A DNA stretch of 64,000 nucleotides from Actinoallomurus sp963799975 (GCA_963799975.1 CAWCZF010000008.1:185918-249917); one strand, 5' to 3'; counted from the stretch's first letter, positions 33,510 to 44,503 are shown. The notes: generated by a model not told the origin, from the sequence alone. Numbers and translations are program-made.

Positions 33510-34479
33510 CGCCCGCCGCGTCGCAGGCCGCGGAGAAGGCCATCGTGTCCTCGTCGAGGCGCAGCCAGACGAAGTTGGCCTCGGTGGGCGCGGCCCGCCA
33601 GCCCTGGCCACGCAACGCGTCGTAGACCCGCTCGCGCTCTTTCACCGTCGACTCGACGCGTTCGAGCAGCTCGCCCTCGGCCTCCAGCGAGGCGATGGCG
33701 GCCGCCTGGGCGACCGAGTTGACGGAGAACGGCAGGAAGGTCTTGCGCACCTGCTGGGCGATCGGCTCGGGCGCGACCATGAAGCCGACGCGCAGCCCGG
33801 CGAGGCCGTACGCCTTGGAGAACGTGCGCAGGATCGCGAGGTTGGGCCGTGAGGCGTACAGGTCGAGCCCGTTCGGCACCTCCGGGTCGCGTACGTACTC
33901 GTGGTACGCCTCGTCCAGCACGATCAGGCAGTCCTCCGGCACCCGGTCGAAGAACTCCTCCAGCTCGCGGCGGCCCACGGCGGTGCCGGTGGGGTTGTTG
34001 GGGTTGCAGACGAAGACCAGGCGCGTACGGTCGCCGATCGCGTCGCCCATCGCCCGCAGATCGTGGGTCTCCTCGGTCAGCGGCACGCGTACGGAGGTCA
34101 CACCGGACAGGTCGGCGAGCGTCGGGTACGCCTCGAAGGACCGCCACGCGTAGACGACCTCGACTCCCGGCTCGCCGATCGACTCCAGCAGCATCTGGGT
34201 GACGCCGACCGAGCCGCAGCCGACCGCCACGTGCTCCTCGGGCACCTCGAACCGCCCGGCGATGGCCTTGATCAGCGCGGTGCAGCCGTTGTCCGGGTAG
34301 CGGTTGACCAGGCCGGCGGCGTCGGAGATCACCTCGCGCACCGACGGGAGCGGCCCGTACGGCGACTCGTTCGAGGACAGCTTGTACGACCGGCCCTCGG
34401 GCGAGCGCGCGACCTTGCCTGGCCGGTAGGCGACGTACTCATCGAGTACGGAACGGAACCGTGGACTGTGCTCGGACAC
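33397..34479 (-). CDS. Histidinol-phosphate/aromatic aminotransferase (HisC/Pat type)
   Basis: 360 residues. Class I PLP aminotransferase: LSSNESPYGPLPSVREVI, CNPNNPTGT, IVLDEAYHEY, and the PLP Lys in TFSKAYGLAGLRVGF. The length and motifs match HisC and the actinobacterial aromatic aminotransferase Pat. With no his genes near, Pat is as likely as HisC, so no symbol is given. Confidence 0.85.
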   Translation of the reverse strand: MSEHSPRFRSVLDEYVAYRPGKVARSPEGRSYKLSSNESPYGPLPSVREVISDAAGLVNRYPDNGCTALIKAIAGRFEVPEEHVAVGCGSVGVTQMLLESIGEPGVEVVYAWRSFEAYPTLADLSGVTSVRVPLTEETHDLRAMGDAIGDRTRLVFVCNPNNPTGTAVGRRELEEFFDRVPEDCLIVLDEAYHEYVRDPEVPNGLDLYASRPNLAILRTFSKAYGLAGLRVGFMVAPEPIAQQVRKTFLPFSVNSVAQAAAIASLEAEGELLERVESTVKERERVYDALRGQGWRAAPTEANFVWLRLDEDTMAFSAACDAAGVSVRPFAGEGARVSIGSPEENDALLAVAEAYRTAKDR

Positions 34480-34629
34480 CCTCGTCCCTCCCTATGAACG
34501 CGTACGACGTCACTTTAGGTACTGCGAGGCCGGATGGCGTCCGCCGACCAGCCCAATCAGCATGTTTTGCCAGCAAGTGGGGATAAATCAGGAACACACC
34601 GGTGGCCGTTCTGTCGGGGGGAGACAGCC

Positions 34630-35433
34630 ATGGGGTACTCATTGGCCGCGATCAACATCGGCCAAAGTCTTGCGCGCATGCTGGACAACGTCGTGAGGAT
34701 CGTCCCCAAACTGATCGTGTTCGTGGTCATCCTCGTCATCGGCTGGATCGTGGCCAAGGTGATCGAACGCGCGGTTGCGGCGATCCTCGAACGCATGCAC
34801 TTCAACCGGGTGGCCGAGCGCGGGGTGGTGGGCAACACGCTGCGACGGAGCGACTACGACGCCGCACGGCTCATCGCCCGGCTGTTCTTCTACGCCGTCC
34901 TGCTGATCACGTTGCAGATGGCGTTCAACGTGTTCGGGCCCAACCCGATCAGCGATCTCCTGCGCGGCATCGTCGCCTGGCTGCCGAGGCTGGCCGTCGC
35001 GGTCATCATCGTGGTCATCGCGTCGGCGATCGCACACGCGGTCAAGGAGCTACTGGCCGCCGCGCTCGGGGCCGTGTCGTACGGGCGGTTCCTGGCGGAC
35101 GCGGTCGCGGCGTTCATCATCGTGCTGGGCGTCATCGCGGCGCTCAACCAGATCGGCATCGCGACGACCGTCACCGAACCCGTGCTCATCTTCGCGCTGG
35201 CCACGATCGGCGCCGTCATCGCGATCGGCGTGGGCGGCGGCCTGATCAAGCCGATGCAGCAGCGGTGGGAGCGCATGCTGTCGGCGGGCGAGCGTGACGT
35301 CGAGACGGTGCGCAGCTCCGCGTACCAGCGGGGCCGCGAGGACGCGATGCGCGGCGGGGGCGTGCCCGCCGAGGGCGGCCGTACCCGCGAGACACGAGCC
35401 GCACCGGGCTCGCCGCGCGACACGCAACACTGA
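34630..35433 (+). CDS. Mechanosensitive-channel-like membrane protein (TM-helix repeats)
   Basis: 267 residues from ATG 34630 with a GGGGGAG site. Five hydrophobic segments, including LIVFVVILVIGWIVAKVI and FALATIGAVIAIGVGGGLIKP, as in MscS-related CmpX-like proteins. It lacks the large MscS beta domain; the tail after residue 225 is charged and disordered. Probably a small-conductance channel or a membrane-stress protein. Confidence 0.75.
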   Translation: MGYSLAAINIGQSLARMLDNVVRIVPKLIVFVVILVIGWIVAKVIERAVAAILERMHFNRVAERGVVGNTLRRSDYDAARLIARLFFYAVLLITLQMAFNVFGPNPISDLLRGIVAWLPRLAVAVIIVVIASAIAHAVKELLAAALGAVSYGRFLADAVAAFIIVLGVIAALNQIGIATTVTEPVLIFALATIGAVIAIGVGGGLIKPMQQRWERMLSAGERDVETVRSSAYQRGREDAMRGGGVPAEGGRTRETRAAPGSPRDTQH

Positions 35434-35445
35434 CCGACGAGAGGC

Positions 35446-35742
35446 TTAGTGGCCCGCCTTGCGCAGCAGGGAGTACACCGCGATCACTCGCAGGGTCTCC
35501 CAGTCGAAGCCGCCGGCGGGCCACCAGCCGCGCTCGATCGCGGCGTCGGTGAAGCCGCGTACGTAGTCGAGGAGGACCTCGGCCACCGGCTCGTCGCCGG
35601 ACGCCGTGATCACATCGCGTACCGCCGCCGCATGCTGGTCGACGGCGGCGGCGAGGCCGGGATCCTCGCGCATCGTCGCGATGCCCGCATCACCGATCTC
35701 GGCGACGAGCTGATGCACGATTTCCGACGAAGCCTCTGACAT
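35446..35742 (-). CDS. Small actinobacterial protein of unknown function
   Basis: 98 residues from ATG 35742. Helical, acidic, ending GGFDWETLRVIAVYSLLRK, a pattern I associate with small uncharacterised actinomycete proteins. No signal or membrane segment. It converges on the channel gene. Confidence 0.5.
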   Translation of the reverse strand: MSEASSEIVHQLVAEIGDAGIATMREDPGLAAAVDQHAAAVRDVITASGDEPVAEVLLDYVRGFTDAAIERGWWPAGGFDWETLRVIAVYSLLRKAGH

Positions 35743-35778
35743 GGCCAGGAACGTTACCAAGGGCTATGAAATGCGCAA

Positions 35779-36453
35779 TCACCAGGTCGGCCGCATCATC
35801 GGCGGGTGCAGCGACTCGGCGTCCCCGCGGCGGTAGAGCCGGGCCGGGCGGCCGCCGTCGCGGGTCGTCGTCAGCCCGGTCGGCACGAGGAATCCCTCCG
35901 CCCCGGTCACCTTCCGGTGGAAGTTGCGCGGGTCGAGCGCGTGCCCCCAGACGATCTCGTACACCCGGCGCAGCTCGGCCACGGTGAACTCCGGCGGGCA
36001 GAACGCCGCCGCCAGCGGGGAGTACTCCAGCTTGGCCCGCGCCCGCTCGATCCCGTCGAGAAGGATGCGCCGGTGGTCGAAGGCGATCCGGCCCTCCCCG
36101 GTGAGGTCGCCGATCGGACGCCACACCACCTGGGCGCGGGTCGAGGCGGGCAGATCTGGTGCGAGCCCGAGGTAGGCGACGCTCACCACCCGCTGACGCG
36201 GGTCGCGGTCCGGATAGCCGTACGTGGCCAGCTGTTCGAGGTGGACCCGCGCGTCGGCCAGGCCCGCCCGCTCGGCCATCAGGCGTTCGGCCGCGACCGG
36301 CAGGTCCTCGTCGAGCTGGATGAACCCGCCGGGCAGCGACCAGCTCCTGGCGTACGGCGCGCGGTCCCGCCACCAGACGAGGGCGCTCAGGTGCTGCTCG
36401 CGTACGGTCAGGACGACGAGATCGACGGTGACGGCCACGCGTGCATGGGTCAT
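35779..36453 (-). CDS. NrtR-like Nudix-domain transcriptional regulator
   Basis: 224 residues. N-terminal Nudix fold with a degenerate box: GGFIQLDEDLPVAAERLMAE keeps the Gly and first Glu but lacks the RExxEE core, so it should bind rather than cut an ADP-ribose-like ligand. The C-terminal winged helix (residues 150-215) has FTVAELRRVYEIVWG and NFHRKVTGAEGFLVPTG. NrtR proteins control NAD synthesis or sugar genes; no NAD gene is adjacent. A 10-bp inverted repeat at 36474-36483/36513-36522 upstream is a possible operator. Confidence 0.82.
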   Translation of the reverse strand: MTHARVAVTVDLVVLTVREQHLSALVWWRDRAPYARSWSLPGGFIQLDEDLPVAAERLMAERAGLADARVHLEQLATYGYPDRDPRQRVVSVAYLGLAPDLPASTRAQVVWRPIGDLTGEGRIAFDHRRILLDGIERARAKLEYSPLAAAFCPPEFTVAELRRVYEIVWGHALDPRNFHRKVTGAEGFLVPTGLTTTRDGGRPARLYRRGDAESLHPPMMRPTW

Positions 36454-36605
36454 GGGATCTCCTTCGCCGGCCCCATGACCGAGGCGCTGTGGTCACCGGC
36501 TCCCTCGCTCCGCTCGGTCATGTCCCGCACGTTAGCGTCCGTAGCCGTGTGTCAGCGGGCGGTCTCGTCAGGCGATCGGTGCGGTGCGGGCGGCGGGCGG
36601 GCATT

Positions 36606-36639
36606 TCAAGGGCCCGGAGCGTGCGTTCCGGGCCCTTGA
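36606..36639 (-). terminator. Terminator of the flotillin gene
   Basis: A 13-bp perfect stem (36606-36618 with 36627-36639), 8-nt loop, 18 bp after the flotillin stop. In the minus-strand transcript the stem is followed by GAAATGCCC, with no long U-run. Confidence 0.75.
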
Positions 36640-36656
36640 TCATCCGAGTTTCGGGG

Positions 36657-37997
36657 TTACTTGTCCGTTGTGTCCGGCTCGACCGGGACGAGCTTGCCGT
36701 TGCTCGTCGGGACGTCGCTGGGCACCTGCGGGGCGTTCATGGACGAGAGGAGCTGCCGCGCCACGCCGAGGCCGGTGCCGCCCAGCGTGAGGGCCTTGGC
36801 GAGCATGTCCTCGATGCCGTCCGCGCCGTTGAGCACGACCATGTTGTCGATGTTGCCGAACACGCCCGCGCCGGCCTCGACGATCTCGGGCCACCGCTCG
36901 GCGAGCTGCTGGGCGATGACGGCCTCCTGGTTGTCCTTGAGCGCCTCGCCCCTGGCCTTGATCGCCTCGGCCTCGGCGAGACCCTTCTGACGGGTCGCGT
37001 CGGCCTGCGCCTCACCCATCATGCGGATGGCCTCGGACTCGCGCTGGGCCCTCAGCTGGGTCTCGGTCGCGAGCGCCTGTGCGTACGCGACGCGCTCCTC
37101 GCGCTTGGCCTGCGCGAGCGTCACCTGCTCGTACGCCTTCGCGTCGGCCGGCTTGCGCACCTCGGCCTCCAGGGCCTTCTCGCGGCGCTCGGCCTCCAGT
37201 TCGGCGTTCTTGGTCTCCTTCATGATGACCTGCTGGCGCGCCTCGGCGGCGGCCTGGTCGACCTGGCCTTTGTATTGGCGCTTCTTGATCTCGGTGTCGC
37301 GGATCTGCCCGGCGTTGGCCTGCTCGGCCATCTGCTCGGCCTCGGTGGCCTCCTGGTTGCGCTGCGCCTCGGCGATGCGCGCGGCGGAGGCGACGGCGGC
37401 GGAGTTGGGCTTGCCGAGGTTGTCGATGTAACCGACGCCGTCCTCGATGTCCTGGATCTGCAACGAGTCGACGACCAGGCCGAGCTTGCCCATCTCGTCG
37501 GCGGAGGAGGTGCGCACCTGGTTGGTCAGCCGGTCACGGTCGCGGAGCAGGTCCTCGACGGTGAGGTTGCCGACGATGGAGCGCAGGTGGCCGGCGAAGA
37601 GCTGATGGGTCTTGTCGTCCATCATCTTCTGCTGGTCGAGGAAGCGCCGCGCCGCGTTGGCGATCGAGGAGAAGTCGTCGCCGATCTTGTAGATCACCAC
37701 GCCGCGTACGTGGACCTTGATGCCCTGGGAGGTCACGCAGGTGACCTCCAGGCCGGAGACCCGGGTGTCGAGGGAGAGGCGGCGGCAGGTCTGGAATCCG
37801 GGCAGCACCATCGTGCCCTTGCCCGTCGTGATCTTGAATCCCAGGCTTTCCGCGGTGTCCCGGTTGTGGGCCTTGGCGCCCAGTCCGGAAATGATGAGTG
37901 CTTCGTTCGGCTCGGCGACCCGCCAGATCGCCTTGAAGATGATGATCAGGACGATGATCGCGACCACTACGCCGATCGCCGCGGCGAAAATCGGCAT
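36657..37997 (-). CDS. Flotillin-like SPFH-domain membrane protein
   Basis: 446 residues. N-terminal membrane anchor (residues 3-22), SPFH/band-7 domain (about 25-190), then a long Glu/Ala/Arg-rich coiled coil (200-365) and a flotillin-type C-terminal region with Gly-rich end. Organises membrane microdomains and keeps membrane fluidity. An NfeD-like gene lies just upstream on the same strand, the usual partner. Confidence 0.88.
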   Translation of the reverse strand: MPIFAAAIGVVVAIIVLIIIFKAIWRVAEPNEALIISGLGAKAHNRDTAESLGFKITTGKGTMVLPGFQTCRRLSLDTRVSGLEVTCVTSQGIKVHVRGVVIYKIGDDFSSIANAARRFLDQQKMMDDKTHQLFAGHLRSIVGNLTVEDLLRDRDRLTNQVRTSSADEMGKLGLVVDSLQIQDIEDGVGYIDNLGKPNSAAVASAARIAEAQRNQEATEAEQMAEQANAGQIRDTEIKKRQYKGQVDQAAAEARQQVIMKETKNAELEAERREKALEAEVRKPADAKAYEQVTLAQAKREERVAYAQALATETQLRAQRESEAIRMMGEAQADATRQKGLAEAEAIKARGEALKDNQEAVIAQQLAERWPEIVEAGAGVFGNIDNMVVLNGADGIEDMLAKALTLGGTGLGVARQLLSSMNAPQVPSDVPTSNGKLVPVEPDTTDK

Positions 37998-38031
37998 CGC
38001 TCCTCCTCAGGGGCCCAGAAACGGCATGTCG

Positions 38032-38247
38032 TCAAATAGACGCAGAGGAGACGTAAACGGTTCGAGGGGGATGGTAATCCATCACCACCACGAGAGACCC
38101 CACCAGGATTTCTTCGCCCTGAACTGCGGAATAGGCATAGAACGCCTCGACGCCGCCTCGAATCGGGATCATCACCTCACCGACAAGGCCCGGCCCGATC
38201 CTGCCGGTGACCCGGCCCTGCCTGCCGACCACGGCGTCCTCCTTCAC
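38032..38247 (-). CDS. Short NfeD-like OB-fold protein
   Basis: 71 residues from GTG 38247. The sequence GRQGRVTGRIGPGLVGEVMI is followed by an Ala/Tyr-rich strand and VGSLVVVMDYHPPRTVYV, resembling the OB domain of NfeD without its membrane or protease parts. It ends 35 bp before the flotillin start. NfeD proteins pair with flotillins. No clear ribosome site. Confidence 0.6.
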   Translation of the reverse strand: MKEDAVVGRQGRVTGRIGPGLVGEVMIPIRGGVEAFYAYSAVQGEEILVGSLVVVMDYHPPRTVYVSSASI

Positions 38248-38281
38248 CCACGCGCACGCTACCCGGAGCCGGAACGCGGCT

Positions 38282-38992
38282 CTAGGGCAGAATCCGCTCC
38301 GCCTGCTGATAGGCCCTGCGCGCGAACCGCTCGGCCTCGATCTGGGTGGCACCCGGACCGTACAAGGTGATCGTCGCGAGGTAGCCGCGCGAGCGCAACA
38401 CGACGAACCACGTGCGGACGGCCGTCGTGCCGGTCGAGGTGAGCACTCCGGCCGTACGCGAGCCCTCGCCGATGTGCGCGCCCGCGGGTTCGACGAGCGT
38501 GTCGGCGATCCAGCTGCTGCCGACGCGTACGCGGATGTTGCGGCAGGCCGCCGGGATCCGCGTCCTCACCTGTCGCGCGGCGACGTCGGGGCCGACCGCC
38601 ATCAGCGTCTCGGTGAGGCTCTGCCGTGCCCCGCGGGTGTAGGCGACGAGCGCGGAGGGCGCGGTCTGCACCGCCTTTTCCTGCGCCAGCACACGCGTCG
38701 AAGACGCGCACTGCGGCTTGTCGAGCCGGACCGCCTGCTGCATCTGGCTGAGGTTCTGCACGGCGGCGAGCGATCCGTATTCACCCCATTGCGGCGCACC
38801 CGATCGCATGTATCCGGGAATGTCGGGGAGCAGCGCCTGGGTGAGCTGATCGGCATTGTACGGGCCGGTCGGCGGCGCCGCGGGCGACGGTGTGGTGCTC
38901 GCCTCGGTGTGGCCTCCGCCGCCTCCGCCACAGCCCGTGATCAGGGCGAGGAGCAGGACGCCGACGGCGGCCGACGAGTTACGCGATGTCAT
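38282..38992 (-). CDS. Secreted lipoprotein, function unknown
   Basis: 236 residues from ATG 38992. Lipobox LITGC at the end of a typical signal peptide, then a Gly/Thr/Pro linker and a mixed domain of about 180 residues (LPDIPGYMRSGAPQWGEYGS; RGYLATITLYGPGATQIEAE). It resembles sensor-like lipoproteins found beside actinobacterial kinases, but I cannot name the family. Confidence 0.6.
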   Translation of the reverse strand: MTSRNSSAAVGVLLLALITGCGGGGGGHTEASTTPSPAAPPTGPYNADQLTQALLPDIPGYMRSGAPQWGEYGSLAAVQNLSQMQQAVRLDKPQCASSTRVLAQEKAVQTAPSALVAYTRGARQSLTETLMAVGPDVAARQVRTRIPAACRNIRVRVGSSWIADTLVEPAGAHIGEGSRTAGVLTSTGTTAVRTWFVVLRSRGYLATITLYGPGATQIEAERFARRAYQQAERILP

Positions 38993-39154
38993 GCCGAATG
39001 ACGATAGCGCAGCAATACCCAGCACGCTCCGTAAATCACCCTGAGCGATTAACCTTCGGTGCCACTCTCGCGGTAAAAATGGAGAGCGTTGCGTTCTACA
39101 CAAGAAAAAACGCACAGAAATTGTCCGAATCAGTGGCTATTCGGGGGAAGCTGA

Positions 39155-39739
39155 ATGCTCCGGAAAACGTTCGTCATCATTCCGATCATCCTGCTCGCAC
39201 TTTCCGGGTGCAGCAGTAAGACAAAGGACGCGGCCGTGACGGGCGCGGCGCCGACCGTCGGGGCACCGGCGGCTCCGGCGGCCACCCCGACGGACACGGC
39301 GACGCCGAAGGCGTGCCCGACCGCGCAGACCAGGAAGTTCGCCAAGACGCGCTTCATCACCAACGCCGGCCTGGCGGCCGGCGCGTTCAAGCGCTACATC
39401 TACTCGCCGTACCGCAAGGGCACCTTCAAGAGCGGCGCCAAGGGCCAGAAGCGCTCGATCGTGAAGGCCGCGGCAGCCGGGCTGTTCGTGCTCGACCAGC
39501 TCCGCCGTGCCCGGGCCAACGTCCAGGCCGACCCGTCGCTGTGCAAGGTGCTCTCCGCGCCGTTGCAGCGTCTCGGCGCGCTGATGAAGACGGCCGTCGA
39601 CAAGCTGAAGCGCGGCGAGGTCGACCCATCGTCGCTCGGGGCCGCCTCCGGCGCTCTCGAGGCGACGCGCGGAGCGGCCGGCGGCGCGGGCGCCGGATTC
39701 AAGGACAAGGACGTTCCCAGCAACATGATCGGCGGCTGA
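39155..39739 (+). CDS. Secreted lipoprotein, function unknown
   Basis: 194 residues. Lipobox LSGC at residue 16-19, Ala/Pro/Thr linker, then a helical basic domain (TRKFAKTRFITNAGLAAGAF, YSPYRKGTFKSGAKGQKRSI) and a Gly-rich tail. Divergent from the other lipoprotein across a 162-bp AT-rich gap. No family recognised. Confidence 0.6.
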   Translation: MLRKTFVIIPIILLALSGCSSKTKDAAVTGAAPTVGAPAAPAATPTDTATPKACPTAQTRKFAKTRFITNAGLAAGAFKRYIYSPYRKGTFKSGAKGQKRSIVKAAAAGLFVLDQLRRARANVQADPSLCKVLSAPLQRLGALMKTAVDKLKRGEVDPSSLGAASGALEATRGAAGGAGAGFKDKDVPSNMIGG

Positions 39740-39826
39740 GGACCCCGCCGGAGACACGACCGCGTGACCGGCCGGCCCGGTGGTCACGCGGTCGTCGTCC
39801 GGCCGGACGCCCGCCCCTGTTCGGGT

Positions 39827-39832
39827 TACGCT
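39827..39832 (+). promoter_or_regulatory. Leaderless -10 box of the ATPase-radical SAM-FHA operon
   Basis: TACGCT ends 7 nt before the ATG at 39840. No Shine-Dalgarno is seen before this ATG. Confidence 0.45.
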
Positions 39833-39839
39833 TCATCAA

Positions 39840-41647
<1,808 letters not shown>

Positions 41648-41651
<4 letters not shown>

Positions 41652-42298
41652 GCGACCTGCTGCTGGCCAAGGCGCACTATCCGGTGACGACGCTGGGCCC
41701 CGGCCGCCGGGCCGGTATCTGGACCCAGGGCTGCACGATCCACTGCCCCGGCTGCGTCTCGCGAGACACCTGGGACGCCGACCCGGCGACCGCGATCCCG
41801 GTCCCGGCCGTGCTCGGCTGGCTGCGGTCACTCGACCAGGTGGACGGCGTGACGATCTCCGGGGGAGAGCCGTTCCAGCAGCCCGAGGCGCTGCGGGAGC
41901 TGCTCCTGGGCATCCGCGCCTGGGCGTCGCCCGAGGTCGACATCCTGGTGTACAGCGGATACGCACTGTCACGGCTGCGGGGCTCGGCGGGAGGCCGCGA
42001 ACTTCTCGCGCTCTGCGACGCCGTGGTCACAGGACCGTACATCAACCGCCTGAACTCCCCAGACGCTGGACATCTCTGGCGTGGCTCGACCAATCAGCGC
42101 ATCATCCCTGTTAGTGAGCTGGGCGAGAAACGCTATGGTGACGCGGAGGGCGGCGAAACGCGGCCGCACATGCAGATATCGGTTGAAGCCGACCGTATTT
42201 ACTACATCGGGATCCCACGGAGGGGCGACATGGAGCGGCTGACAGAGCGACTGGCGCTCTCCGGGGTCCACGGCGGGGAGGTGTCATGGCGCCCCTGA
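41648..42298 (+). CDS. NrdG-like radical SAM activase
   Basis: 216 residues. Radical SAM cluster CTIHCPGC (Cys 29, 33, 36; CxxxCxxC) in the NrdG-type setting GIWTQGCTIHCPGCVS, and SGGEPFQQPEAL as the SAM-binding motif. It is shorter than most radical SAM enzymes, like glycyl-radical activases. No glycyl-radical enzyme is in the window, so the substrate is open. Overlaps the ATPase stop by 4 bp and the FHA start by 13 bp, so the three products are made together. Confidence 0.85.
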
Positions 42299-43356
42299 CG
42301 TGTCCGGTCTGTGCCGCGCCCGTTCGGCAGGGAGACCTGATCTGTATCAACTGCGGGGCGAACCTCGCCCGGCGCGAGCCACCGCAGCAGCAATACCCAC
42401 CGCAGCAGGACCAGCAGCACGGATACCCACCGCAGCAGGACCAGGGCTACCCGCCTCAGCAGCAGGGCGGCTACGGCCAGGACCAGCAGGGGTACGGCCA
42501 GGACCAGCAGGGTTACCAGCAGTACTCCCCGCAGCAGGACTACCAGCAGCAGCCGCAGCAGGGATATCCGCCGCAGCAGCAGGACCGCGGCTACCCGCCA
42601 CAGCAGCAGGGCGGCTACGGCCAGGACCAGCAGGGCTACGGCCAGGACCAGGGCGGGTACGGCCAGGACCAGGGCGGCGGGTACGCGCCGCAGCAGGGCT
42701 ACCCGCCCCAGGATCGCGGCTACCCGCCGCAGCCCCAGCAGGACCGCGGCTACCCGCCGCAGCAGCCGGGCGGCTACGGCCAGGACCAGGGCGGGGGGTA
42801 CGCGCCGTCTCAGGGGTACCCGCCCCAGCAGCAGCAGGGCTACGGCGGAGGCTACGGGTCACCCGGCGCGCCGCACATGGCGCCGCCGCCGCGCGAGCCC
42901 ACGATGACGGGCGGCGAGTCGACGGCGGCGTTCACGCCGTTCTGCCCGCACTGCGGCGCCGAGATCCCCGACATCGGCAACCCGGTCTGCGTCCAGTGCC
43001 TGCGCCCGCTGAACGACCAGGGCGGCGGAGGCGGCGGACCGCAGCAGATCAACGTGGTCGTGACGTTCTCCTCGGGCGACCTGCAGGTCACACCGGGGCA
43101 GGAACTCGTGCTCGGCCGCGACCCGGTGCACTCGCCAGTGGCCAGCACGTTCTCCCGCTTCGACAATGTCTCCCGACGGCACGCGACGCTCGGCATTGAC
43201 GGCGCGGGCCAGCCGTGGGTGCGCGACGAGCGGTCGACCAACGGCACGTTCGTCAACGACCGCCGGCTTCAGCCGGGCGAGCAGACCTCGCTGCGCGACG
43301 GCGACTCGCTGCGCCTCGCCGCGGACGCTCGCGGTCAGGTGCGCGTCGGCCGCTGA
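42286..43356 (+). CDS. Zinc-ribbon, Q/G/Y/P-rich and FHA-domain protein
   Basis: 356 residues. First zinc ribbon C6/C9/C20/C23, then about 150 residues of low complexity built from YPPQQ, GYGQDQ and DRGYPPQ units, then a second ribbon (CPHC near 220, CVQC near 235), then a C-terminal FHA domain (LGRDPVHSPVASTFSRFDNV, SRRHA, STNGTFVNDRRL). FHA binds phospho-Thr; a Q/Y/G-rich segment of this kind can favour condensates. Likely a phospho-dependent scaffold for the ATPase, possibly under one of the Ser/Thr kinases of the cell. Inference. Confidence 0.85.
   Translation: MAPLTCPVCAAPVRQGDLICINCGANLARREPPQQQYPPQQDQQHGYPPQQDQGYPPQQQGGYGQDQQGYGQDQQGYQQYSPQQDYQQQPQQGYPPQQQDRGYPPQQQGGYGQDQQGYGQDQGGYGQDQGGGYAPQQGYPPQDRGYPPQPQQDRGYPPQQPGGYGQDQGGGYAPSQGYPPQQQQGYGGGYGSPGAPHMAPPPREPTMTGGESTAAFTPFCPHCGAEIPDIGNPVCVQCLRPLNDQGGGGGGPQQINVVVTFSSGDLQVTPGQELVLGRDPVHSPVASTFSRFDNVSRRHATLGIDGAGQPWVRDERSTNGTFVNDRRLQPGEQTSLRDGDSLRLAADARGQVRVGR
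42379..42850 (+). repeat. Tandem degenerate CAG-rich coding repeat
   Basis: Short units coding for (G)YPPQQ(QD) and GYGQDQ recur more than 15 times with changing order. Repeats of this type expand and contract readily, so length may vary between strains. Confidence 0.85.
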
Positions 43357-43368
43357 CCGGTTTTGTTC

Positions 43369-43407
43369 CGCCCTGGCGACCCTCCTCCACGGGGAGTCGC
43401 CAGGGCG
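43369..43407 (+). terminator. Terminator of the ATPase-FHA operon
   Basis: A 12-bp perfect stem (43369-43380 with 43396-43407), 15-nt loop, followed by TTT, 13 bp after the FHA stop. Confidence 0.75.
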
Positions 43408-43619
43408 TTTCGCTGCGCCCGCGCCCCTTCCGCCATACGGTGCCCCCGGAGAGTTTCGGCATGCCCGGCGTACGGCAACGTGCGCTGCTTCCGTCGGTCT
43501 CCTCCCAAAGATGCAACAAACCCCGGCAAATGGGTACGACACCACTCGGAGAGCCGAGACGGGCGACGAATACGAGGACGATCGCCTAATCGCGCGACGA
43601 ATGGGCAAGGTGGAACAAG

Positions 43620-44081
43620 GTGGTAGATCTTGCGGCAGCGGTTACGCACCCCACCGTGCGGTACCGCCAGCGCACGCCGGGCGAATCGGGGGATCAGGTA
43701 GACGAGATGGACTTCACCGTGGACCACCTTCCGGGCGTGCGGCGGTTCGTCGCGGTGCACGCCAGGGAGTGCGGACTCGACGAGGAATCGGTGGGCGATC
43801 TGGTGATCGCGGTCAACGAGATCGCCACCAACGGCGTACGGCACGGGTCGCCAACGGCCGAGCTGCACATGTGGGCCGCGGACGGCCGCGTGGTCGCCGA
43901 GATCCGTGACGAAGGGCACTGGGAGCCGTGCGCCGAGGGCGAGGAGCCCCCGCCTTCGGACGCCGAGGGCGGCATGGGACTGTGGGTGACGCGCCAGATC
44001 TGCTCGGCCGTGCACATCATCGCAGGTGAGCGCGGCACGACAGTTCGACTTGAGATGCCTCTCCCGGCGCGGTACGTCTGA
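43620..44081 (+). CDS. RsbW-like ATP-binding (HATPase_c) regulatory protein
   Basis: 153 residues from GTG 43620 (AAGGTGG site). GHKL ATPase of the anti-sigma kind: N-box VIAVNEIATNGVRHG, G1 EIRDEG, G2 EGGMGLWVTRQI. Such proteins bind sigma factors or phosphorylate STAS antagonists. The STAS gene follows 39 bp later. An inner ATG at 43707 would still include the whole domain. No sigma factor gene is adjacent. Confidence 0.85.
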   Translation: MVDLAAAVTHPTVRYRQRTPGESGDQVDEMDFTVDHLPGVRRFVAVHARECGLDEESVGDLVIAVNEIATNGVRHGSPTAELHMWAADGRVVAEIRDEGHWEPCAEGEEPPPSDAEGGMGLWVTRQICSAVHIIAGERGTTVRLEMPLPARYV

Positions 44082-44120
44082 CCGGTACGGTGGCGTGCAC
44101 TGAGTTCCGTGGAGGTCACC

Positions 44121-44465
44121 GTGGCAGCGCTCGAACTCAGCTCCACTCGCCATGGCGACCGGACGGTCGTCGCGCTCAAGGGGGAGCTGGACATTGTCAG
44201 CCGTACCCAGTTCACCGCCCATCTCGACGGTGTCATACGGGAGCACGGCAACAAGATCATTCTTGACCTCTCAGGGCTGAACTTCATCGACACCAGTGCC
44301 CTGAGCACGGTCGTCGCGTACTGGAAGCGCCTGTCGGCTCTCGACGACGGCATGCTGCTCCTGGCGGGCGCCGAGTACACCACCGCGCGCGTCCTGTGGA
44401 TCACGGGCCTGGCCCAGCGTCTGCCGATGTATGACAACGTGGACGCGGCTCTCGCCGACACCTGA
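44121..44465 (+). CDS. STAS-domain anti-sigma-factor antagonist
   Basis: 114 residues from GTG 44121, with GGAGG 7 nt upstream; GTG 44109 is also in frame. RsbV/SpoIIAA fold: VVALKGELDIVSRTQFTAHL and IILDLSGLNFIDTSALSTVV with the phosphorylatable Ser/Thr in DTSA. Partner of the HATPase encoded just upstream in a partner-switch. Confidence 0.88.
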   Translation: MAALELSSTRHGDRTVVALKGELDIVSRTQFTAHLDGVIREHGNKIILDLSGLNFIDTSALSTVVAYWKRLSALDDGMLLLAGAEYTTARVLWITGLAQRLPMYDNVDAALADT

Positions 44466-44470
44466 ACCCG

Positions 44471-44503
44471 TTGAGCGCCCTGACCGTTTCCGGGGCGCTT
44501 CAA
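44471..44503 (+). terminator. Terminator after the STAS gene
   Basis: GCGCCC (44475-44480) pairs with GGGCGC (44493-44498), extended by TTGA/TTCAA with one bulge; 6 bp past the stop. The rest of the gap to 44684 has no gene I can support. Confidence 0.6.

Noticed and set aside
42379..42850. Repeat tract as a non-coding satellite
   Set aside because: The frame stays open throughout and continues into a clear second zinc ribbon and FHA domain.
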